Shown here: one piece after another, positions 1 to 10,868 of the stretch
How the letters are laid out: every line of letters starts with the position of its first letter
How positions within the stretch are numbered: position 1 is the stretch's first letter
From: Metellina segmentata
Lineage: Eukaryota; Arthropoda; Arachnida; Araneae; Tetragnathidae
Direction: 5' to 3'
Assembly (NCBI GenBank): GCA_947359465.1
Contig: OX375881.1
Location: 118,292,738-118,356,737 of the forward strand
DNA length: 64,000 nt
Position numbers and translations under genes: made by a program
Notes under the pieces: generated by a model
The model's input: only the letters and a program-made list of their open reading frames with translations
Database searches by the model: none
Told to the model about the DNA's origin: nothing

Positions 1-284
1 TCTTCACATACAATTTTGGAAAATAACAAAACTTCCAATGGCAACACTACGTTTTGATGCCTTATCAGATTTTATATCGTCAAATTCGTCTAAATATCAG
101 ATTTCCTCAATTTTTATTACATCCGGAGGTATTCAACGTTAAAGCCGTTTTCCATATCAGGGATCCTCTCCACATTGAAATTCGATATTCGTAGTTGATT
201 ATTTGTAGTTAATCAGGAACTGTTCATTTGTGGTGTGTCTAAATGATTCCAAAGAAACTAAAATCATCGTGTTCGTGGTGACTT

Positions 285-500
285 GTGGATATTCAATCTG
301 TCGTAGCAACACATTTTCTTACATTGTCGTGGTGTGGCAATTTGGAGAGTGGGGAGCAAGCTCAGGTGTTATCTTCATCATCTGACTGTAGTTCAAAATT
401 ACGTGCTGTTGTACTCGTATCTTTCTTTTTGGACTGATCTCGGACAGCCTCAATAGATCGTCGCCATACTCCAGTGTGCCATTAACTACCTGCCTACAGT
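285..500 (+). repeat. SINE-A copy
   Basis: Body and 3' end, ending in an ACTACCTGCCTAC tail. The head is missing. Confidence 0.8.
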
Positions 501-604
501 CAGAAAAGTTAAACATAAAAAATTATTTTGCTAACTACAGAGTTCGATATCAATTACTTTTTTATGCTGCGTATTGTATTTTTAATTTAAGTCTTACTTG
601 AGAA

Positions 605-885
605 ATACAAAATTGACGACGGTCAGGGATCAATCCGAAAGAGAAAGAATCGAGGACAACACCATGTCATTTTTAACCACGGTCAGATGACGAGGCGACA
701 CCAGAACTGGCACCCCACCTCTCTAAACTTCCACACCACACCAAACGCGAGGACATTTGAGGTCACGACAGATTTAACGTGCACCAGCCCCCTTTGTACA
801 CGATGGTCTTTGTTTGGATTCGAACTCGCAACTGTCCGGTTGCTAATCTGATGCTCTATGCCACCGAGCTATCACGGCCCTATTT
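605..885 (-). repeat. SINE-A copy
   Basis: Body plus tRNA-like end with the reverse B box GGATTCGAACTCGCAAC (818-834). Confidence 0.85.
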
Positions 886-1480
886 TTGTACTTTAAGATT
901 TAAAAAAATCGAATTTTTGATCGATTCGAAAGTTCTGGCTCCTTAAATGTTTTCATTTATCAATTTTCGATACATTTTTTTCCATTTCATATTAAATACG
1001 TACACTGTCACACTCTGAATGTATCGAGCACACTCGAGTTCGCCTCCAAACCACCGGCGCCCTCCAACCAGACAGCCCCCGCGAACTCTCCATTCAAAAC
1101 ATTTAACAAACTATCAGCACTCGTCGATTATTCTTCCCCGCAACACTTCTTTCCTGTCGTCGCTCTTCCCTGCGATGCTCCCACGACACGGAGGAACGAA
1201 AGGAAGAAGACGGCCTCAAAAACGGCGCAAAGAGCGAAGATTAATGCGCGACGAAGGGTTATTAATAATTTCGAGGGGGGGATTTATTGAGTGGCGACAC
1301 GGGGGTGGTACACGAGAATCGAACGCTGGAAACGCGCACCGAGTCCATCCCTCACATCGTCCCGGGACACGTTTGAAGACATAATTAATGCCGATAATTA
1401 TGTCCGTCGAATTCAGGGCTCGAGTAGAGGTGAGTGATGATGTGAATAAATAGAGACGAAAAGTCCTAGATGGGGAAGTG
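886..1480. other. No recognised gene; GC-rich patch
   Basis: 1020-1480 is unusually GC-rich and has open frames on both strands, but they are low-complexity (Arg/Pro/Ser). A reverse B-box-like GAATCGAACGC at 1315 hints at an old tRNA-derived repeat. Confidence 0.4.
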
Positions 1481-2035
1481 CCGCGGAAGCCCAGTAGACA
1501 GAGCAACGGATTAACCAACCGGTAATGGTAATTTTAGTTAACGTCGTACTAGAGCAACACAACGGGCTACTGACGACGGTCCGGGATCAGTTCCTTAATG
1601 GAAAGATCCGAGGATAACACCTTGTAAATTTGAGCCACGGTCAGATGACGAGGGAACACCTGAGCAGGCACCTCACTCTCGAATCTACCACACCAACCCA
1701 ACGTGAGGACTTTCGGCCACGACAGATTTAAGGTGCACCAGTCGCCTCTACTCCATACGGTTATAAACATCCATGCCCGGATCCGTATTCTAACCAGGAA
1801 CCTTCCGATTAACCAACCGGAGAGTTACAAGTTCGAATACCGTTCGTCATGTTTATGGGGAGCTAGAGTGCATTTAATCCGTCGTGGCCTCCGATGTCCT
1901 CACGTTGGCGTGGAAGCTTGGAGGGTAGGGTGCCAGCTCAGGTGTAATCTTTTCATCTTACTGTGGGTCAAAATGATGTGATGTTGTCCTCGGATTTTAC
2001 CTTTCGAGGATGATTCCATCGTCCGTCCTGTTGCT
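1480..2035 (+). repeat. SINE-A copy split by SINE-B
   Basis: tRNA-related start at 1480-1522, resuming 1807-2035 with AAGTTCGAATACCG (B-box-like) and the SINE-A body. Total original length is about 260 bp. Confidence 0.8.
1523..1806 (-). mobile_element. SINE-B, 5'-truncated, inserted in SINE-A
   Basis: Flanked by a perfect 14-bp GATTAACCAACCGG (1509-1522 and 1807-1820). It lacks most of the tRNA-like head. The host is a plus-strand SINE-A whose tRNA-related part it splits. Confidence 0.92.
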
Positions 2036-2059
2036 CAAAATACCAACCTACCATTTCAT

Positions 2060-2330
2060 GACAATTTGGTGACGTCGTACTAGAGCAACGCAACGGGCTA
2101 TTGCCGACGGTGCGGGATCAATCTCATAAAGAAAAGATCCGAGGACAACAACACCTGATACCACTCTCCACACTTCCACATCAACTCAAAGTGAGGACTT
2201 TCGGCAACGATAGATTTAAAGTGCACCAGCGGCCTGTACATCATACGCTTACAAACATCCATGAAATGACAAAGATTCAAACCAGGGACATTTCGCATCA
2301 CCTTAGCTACCAGACCGGTTGGTCGACACC
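2060..2330 (-). repeat. SINE-A/B-type copy
   Basis: Starts GACGTCGTACTAGAGC and carries the whole body with an internal deletion near 2160. Confidence 0.8.
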
Positions 2331-2384
2331 TACCATTTCATCTAGTCCATTTATTTTTACTGAATGAACCACTAGTTTTTTTGT

Positions 2385-2620
2385 TTTGGGAGTTTCATGG
2401 CGCAAGGGCCCTGGTGGTCCACGATGCGTTGAGCACTAGACATACAAATGTCAAGTAATAGAAGACACACACACTATGGAAGTAATACTGACACAGACCA
2501 GAGAAATGTATTAAGAAAATCATGAACCCTAACAGGAACCGAAACTGCGTCGAATAAAACTCGAAGGTTGCTACTGCATTGGGTATAGTTATTGAGTCAC
2601 GACATCCGTTTGATAAATAA
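2385..2620 (-). repeat. SINE-D copy
   Basis: Contains TCATGGCGCAAGGGCCC at one end and a tRNA-like segment (GCATTGGGTATAGTTATTGAG) at the other, so the tRNA head reads on the minus strand. Confidence 0.7.
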
Positions 2621-2772
2621 CTAATCAAAATAGAGCATGTTTCTAAACAATGAATAAAGAAAGTTGATACGCTTTTCTAGTTGTGAATTGTTTAATTGCG
2701 GTGTTGTGTCTGAACTGCTCAATGTGAATTGGAATACTCTAATTTACGTGTTTAATGCAAATTAAATACAAA

Positions 2773-3405
2773 GGTAGGTATTTAATTAACGTCGCAATGA
2801 AGCAAAACAATGGGCTATTGGTAACGATCCGCGATCAACCCACGAAAGGTAATGGTAATGGTAATTTTTAGCTAACGTCGTACTAGAGCAACACAACGGG
2901 CTATTGACGACGGTCCGGGATCAGTCCCTTAAGGGAAAGATCCGAGGACAACACCTCGTAATTTTGAACCACGGTCAGATGACGAAGCAACACCTGAGCT
3001 GGCACCCCACTCTCCAAACTTCCACGCCAACCCAACGTGAGGACTTTCGGCCACGACAGATTTAAGGTGCACCAGCCGCCTCTACACCATACGTTTAGAA
3101 ACATCCATGCCCGGGCCCGGATTCGAACCAGGAACCTTCCGATCTAGAGGCTAACACCTTAACCACTATACCGGTTGGTCGGCGAAATATCCGAGGATTA
3201 CACCACGTAATTTTCAACCATGGTCAGATTACGAGGTCACCCCATTCTTCAAACATCAACACCTCGCCAACTTAAGAACATTTGACGCCTAGACAGATTG
3301 GAATTACCTCATCCCTCTTTGTGCACGACGATATTCGGTTGGATTCCAAGTCGCAACCTTCCGGTTGGTAATCTCTTGCTTTTCCAACCAGGCTACTGTG
3401 CAGCC
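2773..3405 (-). repeat. SINE-A copy split by SINE-B
   Basis: Left half 2773-2848 with an AGGTAGGTA tail; right half 3187-3405 with the tRNA-related end. Confidence 0.88.
2849..3186 (-). mobile_element. SINE-B inserted in SINE-A
   Basis: Full-length with a tail of GGTAAT repeats (2849-2870). It interrupts an older SINE-A whose halves are 2773-2848 and 3187-3405. The junctions share only CGAAA, so the target duplication is short or eroded. Confidence 0.9.
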
Positions 3406-3589
3406 CGACACAGAATTCTGAAAATAACTCAACTACTCATCTGTTTTATTTGATGTTATTCTGCCAATGTTTTTAAAAATTACGAGGTGTTACCTCCCTC
3501 TTGGAATGTTGATTCTTGGGTTTTTCAATGACACCTGCAACATTAAGGGGTCTCAACACAGCTGTGACACTTTTACTTGGATCTCGGAA

Positions 3590-3880
3590 TCGTTAGAAAA
3601 TCACGTGTGTGACAGGCAGGTGCAAGAAGTCGGATTAACATGCTGACCCCACGACAGATGTAATGTATTTTTGGCCTGAGTTATTGCAGAACTGTAACAT
3701 ACGTGTTCTTTTAAGGTGTCCGTCTGCTCCCCTCTCGTGGAAGGCCCAAGACAATCCCGGTGTTGATTCTTAATGCTATCGTCTTTTTCCAGGCGTCACA
3801 ATGCCTATTCCGGGATTCAAACCCAGGATGTATTGAAAAGACGGCATGAGCGCTAACTACTCGTCTATCAAACATTTAAA
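3590..3880 (-). repeat. SINE-E (another tRNA-derived SINE)
   Basis: On the minus strand GATAGACGAGTAGTTAGCGC (A-box region) is followed by GGTTTGAATCCCGG (B box) and a body unlike the other families. One copy only, so the family status is inferred from the tRNA-like head. Confidence 0.55.
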
Positions 3881-4449
3881 TTTAATACCTAATGATATTC
3901 CTGCATTAGCTTCCTAACTCACTCCAATACATTTAGATCCTATTTGAGAAAAAAAAGTAGAAATATCAGCCACTTATTAATATGTACAATATACTCGAAA
4001 TTTTCTAATTAGTTTTTCAGACCGTGACCACATTCAGGAGGAAAAAAACAAATTTTCAATGTCTCTGCCGACATTGATATGTAAAGGAGCAGCTCTTAAT
4101 TAAGGAGCGTATTGGCATTCGTTTTTAATTAGAAAAACAGTCTGCGAAAATTCTAATTAAGAATTGCTTCATGAAGTCATCTTCATGCATATTAAGTATC
4201 CTTCAAGTACTTGGCATCAAACACGCGATGGGCACTTCAAAGCCAGAGTCGATCAAAGGTGAAGAGTTTGAAATGAATTTCTTTTTAGGTTATGTGTTCG
4301 TAAGATTAAAAATTTAAAAAGATGGACATCTTTTTAAACCGTATAAAGAAATACTCATCAATACCCTCCTAAAGAAATTTCCACTGTTGAAAAGTTGAGT
4401 AAATGTAGATCTTTGATTAAAAAAATGAACAGTTGAAATTTTAAATAAA
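3881..4449. other. No gene seen; TAATTA-rich stretch
   Basis: Unique AT-rich sequence with four homeodomain-core TAATT(A) sites between 4005 and 4165. Confidence 0.4.
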
Positions 4450-4690
4450 AGGTAGGTAGTTAATTAATGTAGCATTGGAGCTACACAACGAGCTATTGAC
4501 GACGGTCCGGGATCAATCCCCAAAGGAAAGATCCGAGGACAACACCACGCCTTTTTGAACCATGGTCAGATGACGAGTTCTCCCCTGAGTTTGCACTCCA
4601 AACTTCCACAACACGCCAACGGAAGGACATTTGAAGCCACGACAGATTAAACATGCTCCAGCCGCCGCATACATGACGGTGTTAGGTAAC
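4450..4690 (-). repeat. SINE-A copy
   Basis: Begins GGTAGGTAGTTAATTAATG and runs through the body, ending before the B box. Confidence 0.85.
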
Positions 4691-5264
4691 ACCTAGTTTT
4701 TTTAAACCTCCCCCTCTCAGCTCACCAAAAATGGTTTATAGCCCTTGTACGGAAGGAGGAAGCGGCGACTTTCAACTACATTTATTTAAAAAAAATTAAA
4801 AACACAAAGGCCAAAAAGCGGGAAACAAATCACATAACAAAGAAGCCGGTAAGCAAGAAGAGATAAGCTCATCTAAGAATGCGTATCAAGCGGCTTATAA
4901 GAGCCGCCGTAATAAGATAGGTTAGTCCAAAAGACTCCAAGAGGCGCCAAGACAGTCATAGAAGCATTGCACTAATGAAAGTTAAAATCATATGCGGTAA
5001 ATACAGTGAGTGATCCAGTACACTTAAGCCCATATAAACATTACAAATACAGTAGGTTACAATAAGATACTAAAAAAAATTATATTAAATACATTCAAGT
5101 AGAATAGAACGTGACCAGACCTAGTCCTTTGTCCCCCTACAAAATAAAAAAAAAGTGAAACTAGGCTACCGCTGCCACAAACCTGACTGAAATACAACCT
5201 CTCCCGCAGACTGCCAGAGCAGTGAACATACACACTGAGCCACGACAGCCCCAGTACCATTTTG
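4691..5264. other. No gene seen
   Basis: AT-rich; contains a short hairpin (GCGGCTTATAAGAGCCGC near 4892) and no recognised repeat. Confidence 0.5.
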
Positions 5265-5340
5265 ATACGTAAGTATTTAAACTGACGTTGAACTGTCGCA
5301 ACACAACATGCAATTGTCGACCGTCCGGGATGAAGCCTTA

Positions 5341-5480
5341 AGGGTAATTTTTAGTTAACGTCGTACTATAGCAACACAACGAGCTATTGACGACGGTCCG
5401 GGATCAATCCCCTAAGTTAAAAATCAAAGTACAACACCGCATAATTTTGAACTACGGTCAGATGACGAGGAAACCCGAAG
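5341..5480 (-). repeat. SINE-B fragment abutting SINE-A fragment
   Basis: Begins with the GGTAATTTTTAGTTAACG tail side and runs to the TCAGATGACGAGG block, then stops. It directly follows a SINE-A fragment at 5265-5340. Confidence 0.75.
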
Positions 5481-5529
5481 GGAAAGAACCGAGGACAACA
5501 GGACGTAATTTCGAAGCACGAGCAGGTAG

Positions 5530-6110
5530 ATGTGTATTTTAATAAACGCCGTACTGGAGCAAGACAACCGGTGTTGTCAGGGGCCGGGATCAATTCTCCA
5601 TAAAACAGACGAGGTAGCACCTGAGCTGGCACCCAAATCTATTCTATCTTCCACACCACACAGGGCATTTGAGACCACTATAGTTTTAACGTGTCTTTGG
5701 ATGGATTTGAACTCGTAACCCTCCGGTTGCTAATCCGTCACTCTTCCCGCCGACCAACCGGTATAGTGGTTAAGGTGTTAGCCTCTAGATCCGAAGGTTC
5801 CTGGTTCGAATCCGGGTCCGGGCATGGATGTTTGTAAACGTATGGTGTAGAGGCGGCTGGTGCACCTTAAATCTGTCGTGGCCGAAAGTCCTCACGTTGG
5901 GTTGGCGTGGAAGTTTGGAGAGTGGGGTGCCAGCTCAGGTGTTGCTTCGTCATCTGACCGTGGTTCAAAATTACGAAGTGTTGTCCTCGAATCTTTCCCT
6001 TAAGGGACTGATCCCGGACCGTCGTCAATAGACCGTTGCGTTGCTCTAGTACGACGTTAACTAAAATTACCAAATTACCGTCATTCTTCCAACAAGGCTA
6101 CCGCAAACCC
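5530..6110 (-). repeat. SINE-A copy split by SINE-B
   Basis: Left part 5530-5747 reaches the reverse B box (GGATTTGAACTCG); the last 20 bp resume after 6090 (AACAAGGCTACCGC). The 330-bp insert is SINE-B 5748-6077. Confidence 0.85.
5748..6077 (+). mobile_element. SINE-B, full-length 330 bp, inserted in SINE-A
   Basis: A tRNA-related head with A-box-like TATAGTGGTTAAGG (5762-5775) and B-box GGTTCGAATCC (5803-5813), a body shared with the other copies, and an ATTACC tail. Flanks 5735-5747 and 6078-6090 are a 13-bp duplication with one mismatch (CCGTCACTCTTCC / CCGTCATTCTTCC). The target is the tRNA-related end of a SINE-A copy. Confidence 0.93.
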
Positions 6111-6199
6111 GGTATCATTTTTGAAACATTCCTTTTCTATGGATCGTACCAACACATGCCACTATCAAGGTATCTCACGAGGAGGAAAAAATACGGTAG

Positions 6200-6275
6200 C
6201 GAGGTATGTATTTATTTACGTTCACTGTGTAAAACACAACGGGCTATTGACGGTCCGGGATCAACCTCCGAAGGA
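6200..6275 (-). repeat. SINE-A fragment
   Basis: Only the tail-side ACACAACGGGCTATTGACGG block. Confidence 0.7.
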
Positions 6276-6642
6276 AAAGTTAAAAAAATACGGCAATCCC
6301 ATCGCATTGTTTACAGTGTTATAACTTCCTGTGCACCTCATTATAAGTTCTCGAAACGCGATTCCCATTGTGTCCTACTACGCTTCGTTTAAATGACGCT
6401 TGGTGTTGTGTTTCCATTAAGATTTCCTCACCGCCATTCAAATGTTAGGAATTTCCCACTTCCCGGGAACGTTTCGAAAATTAAAGGTTGCAGCCTCGTA
6501 ACACCTTTCTATTCCTTTCTGCCTTCTTGCATCGCTGCCATTCAAACTCCTTTGAGCGAGTGTCATCTTCGCAGCATATGCATAGTATGAAGGACATAAC
6601 TGATTTCACATTCACCTCATTCTCTACGCCATGCCTCTAGCC

Positions 6643-7150
6643 CAGTGGTTCTTAGTCTTTTCAGAATCACGGAACACTGACCGTTTTTACAAGATTTTTG
6701 CGGAACACAGTCGTAAAATAAAACAGCATATATATTTGTTATGTTACCTAATAAATAAAAATCACTTGCATAACAGTTTACGGATCAGTCAATAGCAAAT
6801 AACAATCTTTAAATGAAATTTTTTTAAATTTAGTCACAGTTATTAATGGGATATTTGGGCCTGATTTTTTACAAATGTTTTCAATATCTGGTCTTATGTG
6901 TGTTGGGGCGAGAGAGAGAAATAGATACTCTCATTTCTACTTCTATATTAGTCAGCTTTCCACGTTTCTTTGTCTTAATATTCGTTAATGTTGGAAAACC
7001 CAGCTTGTCTCAGTAAGATGTTGAAAATTTTAATAAATTTTCATCGCATTTTTAGAAATAGTTTTTTAAACTCGGTTTGAACATAAATCCAAGATCACTA
7101 TTTTTAATTCTTTGGAGGGTAATTAGAGTTTTTTTAATTTCCAGAAGACT
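6643..7150 (-). mobile_element. hAT element terminus with transposase C-terminal relic
   Basis: CAGTGGTTCTTAGTC at 6643 is a hAT-style terminal repeat, preceded by a candidate 8-bp target sequence (6635-6642). On the minus strand at 6930-7010 the peptide LGFPTLTNIKTKKRGKLTN matches the conserved hAT C-terminus. The opposite end was not found. Confidence 0.7.
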
Positions 7151-7584
7151 AATTTGTCGCAAATAAACTTCTGCCTACAGTAAGAAAAGAATAAATTTTG
7201 ATGACATTGACAGTCTGTCTAAAACGTTGGACCTACTTGAAGAAAAACAAAAATAACAGTAACCCTTTTAGCAAGAAACACGTTCTTACACTTCGTTTCT
7301 TGTCATTCAAGTTGTTTGCACAGAGGCTCCGTCCACACGCTAAAGCACATTTGATCCATATTCTAATAGAAATTCGTTACATAAGTTGATAAAAGCAAAC
7401 ATAAGTACAAGTAAAGACGATAAAATTAAAAACAATGACTTTTGCTTTTTCGGGTTATGTTTTTGTTTGTCTGAATAACACCGTTTTAATTCTTCACTAC
7501 ATTTCAAAATTTAGGAGGAACACTTTCTCAAAGTTCACCAGTTAAGCAACACTGCTCTAACCTAACAAAGCTACTTAGTAATCT
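7151..7584. other. No gene seen
   Basis: AT-rich; may include the missing end of the hAT relic. Confidence 0.4.
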
Positions 7585-7745
7585 TGGGTAGGTATTTAAT
7601 GAACGGCGCGCTAGAGCACATCGGGCTAGAGACGACGGTACGTGGATCAAACGACGAATGAAAAGATCGGAGAATGATATTACGTCATTTTGAACCACGG
7701 TCAGATGACGAGAACAACTCCTGAGTTCCACTCTCTAAATTTACA
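7585..7745 (-). repeat. SINE-A fragment
   Basis: GGTAGGTATTTAATGAACGG start and about 150 bp of diverged body, joined to the Helitron-like element. Confidence 0.8.
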
Positions 7746-7766
7746 AATCACACCATCCTCAGGACA

Positions 7767-8287
7767 TGTGCGTGTATTCTCTATACAAATCTACACCGTT
7801 TGAACAATCCACGCCCAATTTGTTACACTTACTCATTAGAACACTTCGGAAAACATGGGCTATTTCTTTCCTGTCTTCAGACCCGTCCGTAGCCATGAAA
7901 ATTGGCACGCAGGTAGTCCTAAAAATGTCCCTCGCAGCCCCAACTTTAAAATCTAAAGTTTGTTTCTCTGCAATAAATGGACATGAACAAGGAAACACGT
8001 TCTACAGGGTTTGTGTATTTGAAGGGAAATGACGCGGTCGCATATTTTAGCTGTCGCGGTCATATTTGAAACCTGGTGTTGGCCTCTGGATCGGAAGACA
8101 CTGGTTCGAATCCGGGGTCAGGGCAGGGATGTAATTGTGCTGTCCTTAGTTAGGGGTAGTGATGATCGCCCATTGGGTGCCCCTTCACAAATGACCATCG
8201 CTTCCCGGCCTTGCAGTGGCCTATGATTAGCAATCCAGTGCCCGCCGTAATTTAAAAAAAAAAAAAATTGAAACCCGAGTAGCGATG
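7767..8287 (+). mobile_element. Non-autonomous Helitron-like element, interrupted by a SINE
   Basis: Shares about 270 bp with 16683-17071 and ends in the same CAGCTAG followed by T, the CTRR-T end of Helitrons. A short hairpin (ACCC ... GGGT) lies just before the end. The copy is split by SINE-C at 8074-8267. No replicase-helicase frame is present. The 5' end is uncertain. Confidence 0.65.
8074..8267 (+). mobile_element. SINE-C (tRNA-derived, poly-A), inserted in a Helitron-like element
   Basis: A B-box-like GGTTCGAATCC at 8103-8113, a 150-bp body and a 13-A tail, flanked by TTGAAACC at 8066-8073 and 8268-8275. The A-box half of the tRNA is missing, so the copy is 5'-truncated. The poly-A tail sets it apart from SINE-A and SINE-B. 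Confidence 0.75.
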
Positions 8288-8725
8288 GGTTATTCAGCTA
8301 GTAAAAGATATTTAAAGGCTAAATTTGAAATTCATCTTGTAAAGAACTTAATGAAATCCGTTTTCGTGAAAGAGTGTTCTTACTACACTTTACCTCGTTA
8401 TTGTATTTAGGATTTCTTTTCTTTTGGAAAACTATTACATAGATAGAACTTTATAAAATGTATTTTGACCAAGGTTTAAAATAACTGACATCCACACTAA
8501 ATATCGAAAGAAATAAAGTCTCACATTTGCTTAGAAAATAAAATGGCACCTCAGGGGAGGTACATTGAAATCTATTTCTCATAGAACAAACGGTGTTAAG
8601 AAAAGAAACAAGGAAATACACACAGCCAAATCCCTATCGAAAACTGAAATCACTCTTACAATAAAATAATACTTTGTGCTTCAAAAATAAATTGCGATCA
8701 AACGATTCCAGCTACAAACTCATAC
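8288..8725. other. No gene seen
   Basis: AT-rich spacer with a small inverted repeat (GCACCTCAGGGGAGGTAC near 8546). Confidence 0.45.
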
Positions 8726-9020
8726 ATAGGTAGGTATTTCTATTAACGTCGTACTGGAGCAACACAAAGGGCTATTGACGACGGTCCGGGATGGATCCCA
8801 AAGGGAAAGATCCCTGGACAACATCACGTCCTTTGTCCACGGTCAGATGACGAGGCAACACCTGAGCAGACACCCCACTCTCCAAACTTCAACACCACTC
8901 CAATGTGAGGAAATTTGAGGCCACGACTGATTTAACGTGGGACAGCTCCCTTTGTACACGACGGCCTTTTGTAGCATTCGAACTCGCAACCCTACGGTTG
9001 TTAATTTGTTACTCCCCCAA
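8726..9020 (-). repeat. SINE-A copy
   Basis: Nearly full-length, from GGTAGGTATTTCTATTAACG through the diverged reverse B box. Confidence 0.88.
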
Positions 9021-9142
9021 TCCGAACGAATTTCAATCGAAGCAAACTCATAAACCGTCTCGTCTTCACTTCTGCATACGTTTCCGCGAAAATACAATAT
9101 ATTTTTGTTCAAATCCCTTTTACACGAAAGGAAAGATTAAAG

Positions 9143-9200
9143 GTAGGTAGTTCGCAAGGTGTTTTAATTGGCGTCGTACGGGAGCAAAACCCCATGCTAG
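9143..9200 (-). repeat. SINE-A tail fragment
   Basis: AGGTAGGTAG then TTTTAATTGGCGTCGTACGG. Confidence 0.65.
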
Positions 9201-9894
9201 AAGAAAAAAATTAAAGGGGACAGTCTCGAAAATTTTGACAACGCCACCTGTACCAAATTTCAAAGCTACGATTTTAAATTCAACAAAACAGCATTCTTAA
9301 CAAAAAAATTCTTAAATTCTTTTTAAATTGTTCTATATTTTTATAAATTTTATATTATTTATTTGGAGCTAACTAGCTGGATATGTTATACCAGTATCCT
9401 GTGTCTTTATCGCCAACTGATCTCATCTATAACTTCTTTTCCCTCCTTCTACACTCTGCTCCCTTTTCTTTACTCAATTTCGTTTTTTTTTTCACGTCTA
9501 TCTTCCATTCCATCCATCTCTTTTTGTGATTTTCAATAAGCTACTAACATCCATCTACTCTCTCTCCTACGTTTTATATTCTTTCTAACTTCTCTGTTAC
9601 ATTCGTTTCTGTTTTTTTATCTCACATGACATATCCTCTTTCCTCCATTCTCATATTAACTAGTATGGTTCAGAAGTTCCTAACCTATTAAAGGGTCCAA
9701 TAGCAACCGATGTGCAATCGTCTTATAAACGGATTAACACTTCAGTGTACAAAGTGTACAGTTACAGTTTATGGCTACCCTAGCACCAGTATCAGTCCAG
9801 ATAGCGTCGCAGATAGAGCATGGATGTTGCATTTAAACATTTTGAAACGTTTCAATTTGAGTTCAGCGCTCTCATTCAATATTTTGTTTGTTTC
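9200..9894. other. No gene seen; pyrimidine-rich
   Basis: 9420-9650 is strongly C/T-rich on the plus strand. Nothing else recognised. Confidence 0.5.
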
Positions 9895-10140
9895 GAAGGG
9901 AAGGATCCGATTAAAATACGACGTCACTTTGAACGACAGTCAGAAGACGACTCGCCTAAGCTGGCGACTCCTCTCCAAACTTCCATGCCAAGCCAACACG
10001 AGGACATTTGAGGCCACGACATATTTAACGGGCACCAGCCCCCCCCCCCTGCACAGGGCTGTCTTTAATTGGATTCGAACTCGCAACCCACCCGTTGCTA
10101 GTCCGTTACTTTACAACCATGACTACTGCCGCCCTCACAA
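9895..10140 (-). repeat. SINE-A copy, head half
   Basis: Body from AAGGATCCGATT to the reverse B box GGATTCGAACTCGCAAC (10070-10086), with a C10 run in the middle. Confidence 0.85.
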
Positions 10141-10254
10141 TGAGGCAGGAAAAAGACTAAGAAGGGCTGAAGAGGGTAAAAATGAAAGGCAGAATAGATT
10201 CCGTGGGGTTGTGATTCCCGTACACACCTAAAGATGTGCCCCTGAGGGCATATT

Positions 10255-10334
10255 CAATCAATGTCTATTTCAATCAATGTCTATTTCAATCAATGTCTAT
10301 TTCAATCAATGTCTATTTCAATTAATGTCTATAA
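10255..10334. repeat. 16-bp minisatellite, five units
   Basis: CAATCAATGTCTATTT repeated five times; the last unit has C to T and then decays. Confidence 0.97.
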
Positions 10335-10498
10335 TCAATTTCTATTTTTTCAAGCTTTTAGTAGCACCCAATTTTTTTTTAATTTTTAATACAGCATACA
10401 AAAATGCGTTTCAACGCTTTGATTATTTCATAACGTATTTATTTACAGGAAGATATCGCGTAATTTTTTCTTATAAAACTCTTATACACTTGAAGTTG

Positions 10499-10800
10499 TA
10501 GGTAGGTATTTTAATTAACATCGTACTGGAGCAACACAACGGGCTATTGACGACGGTCCGGGATCAATCCCCAAAGGAAAGATCCGAGGACTACACCACG
10601 TCATTTTGAACCACGGTAAAAGGATGAAGCAACACCTGAGCTGGCACCCCACTCTCCAAACTTCCACACCACGCCAACGTGAGGACATTTGAGGCCACGA
10701 CAGATTTAACGTGCACCAACCCCCTTTGAACACGACGATGTTTGGTGTATTCAAACCTTCCTGTTGGTAATATGTTACTCTTACAACCGGGACTCCACGC
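10499..10800 (-). repeat. SINE-A copy
   Basis: Full length with AGGTAGGTATTTTAATTAAC tail side. The B-box region is damaged (GTATTCAAACC). Confidence 0.9.
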
Positions 10801-10868
10801 CCCCTCCCTTGTGGTGATTTGTGGCCATAACTGAAAGTCAACGCATTTGGATATTGAACATTTATTTA

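Noticed and set aside
1019..1518. Overlapping 100-121-codon frames on both strands.
   Set aside because: Low-complexity Arg/Pro/Ser translation of GC-rich DNA, no motifs, no splice or start context.
5762..5820. A possible functional tRNA gene.
   Set aside because: The A and B boxes are good, but the sequence is the head of a dispersed SINE with a long body, a target duplication and no fitting acceptor stem.
5828..6031. A 67-codon frame repeated almost unchanged at 1567-1770, 2901-3104, 5828-6031 and 14054-14257.
   Set aside because: It lies in the body of SINE-B. Its conservation reflects the youth of the copies and it has no recognisable protein feature.
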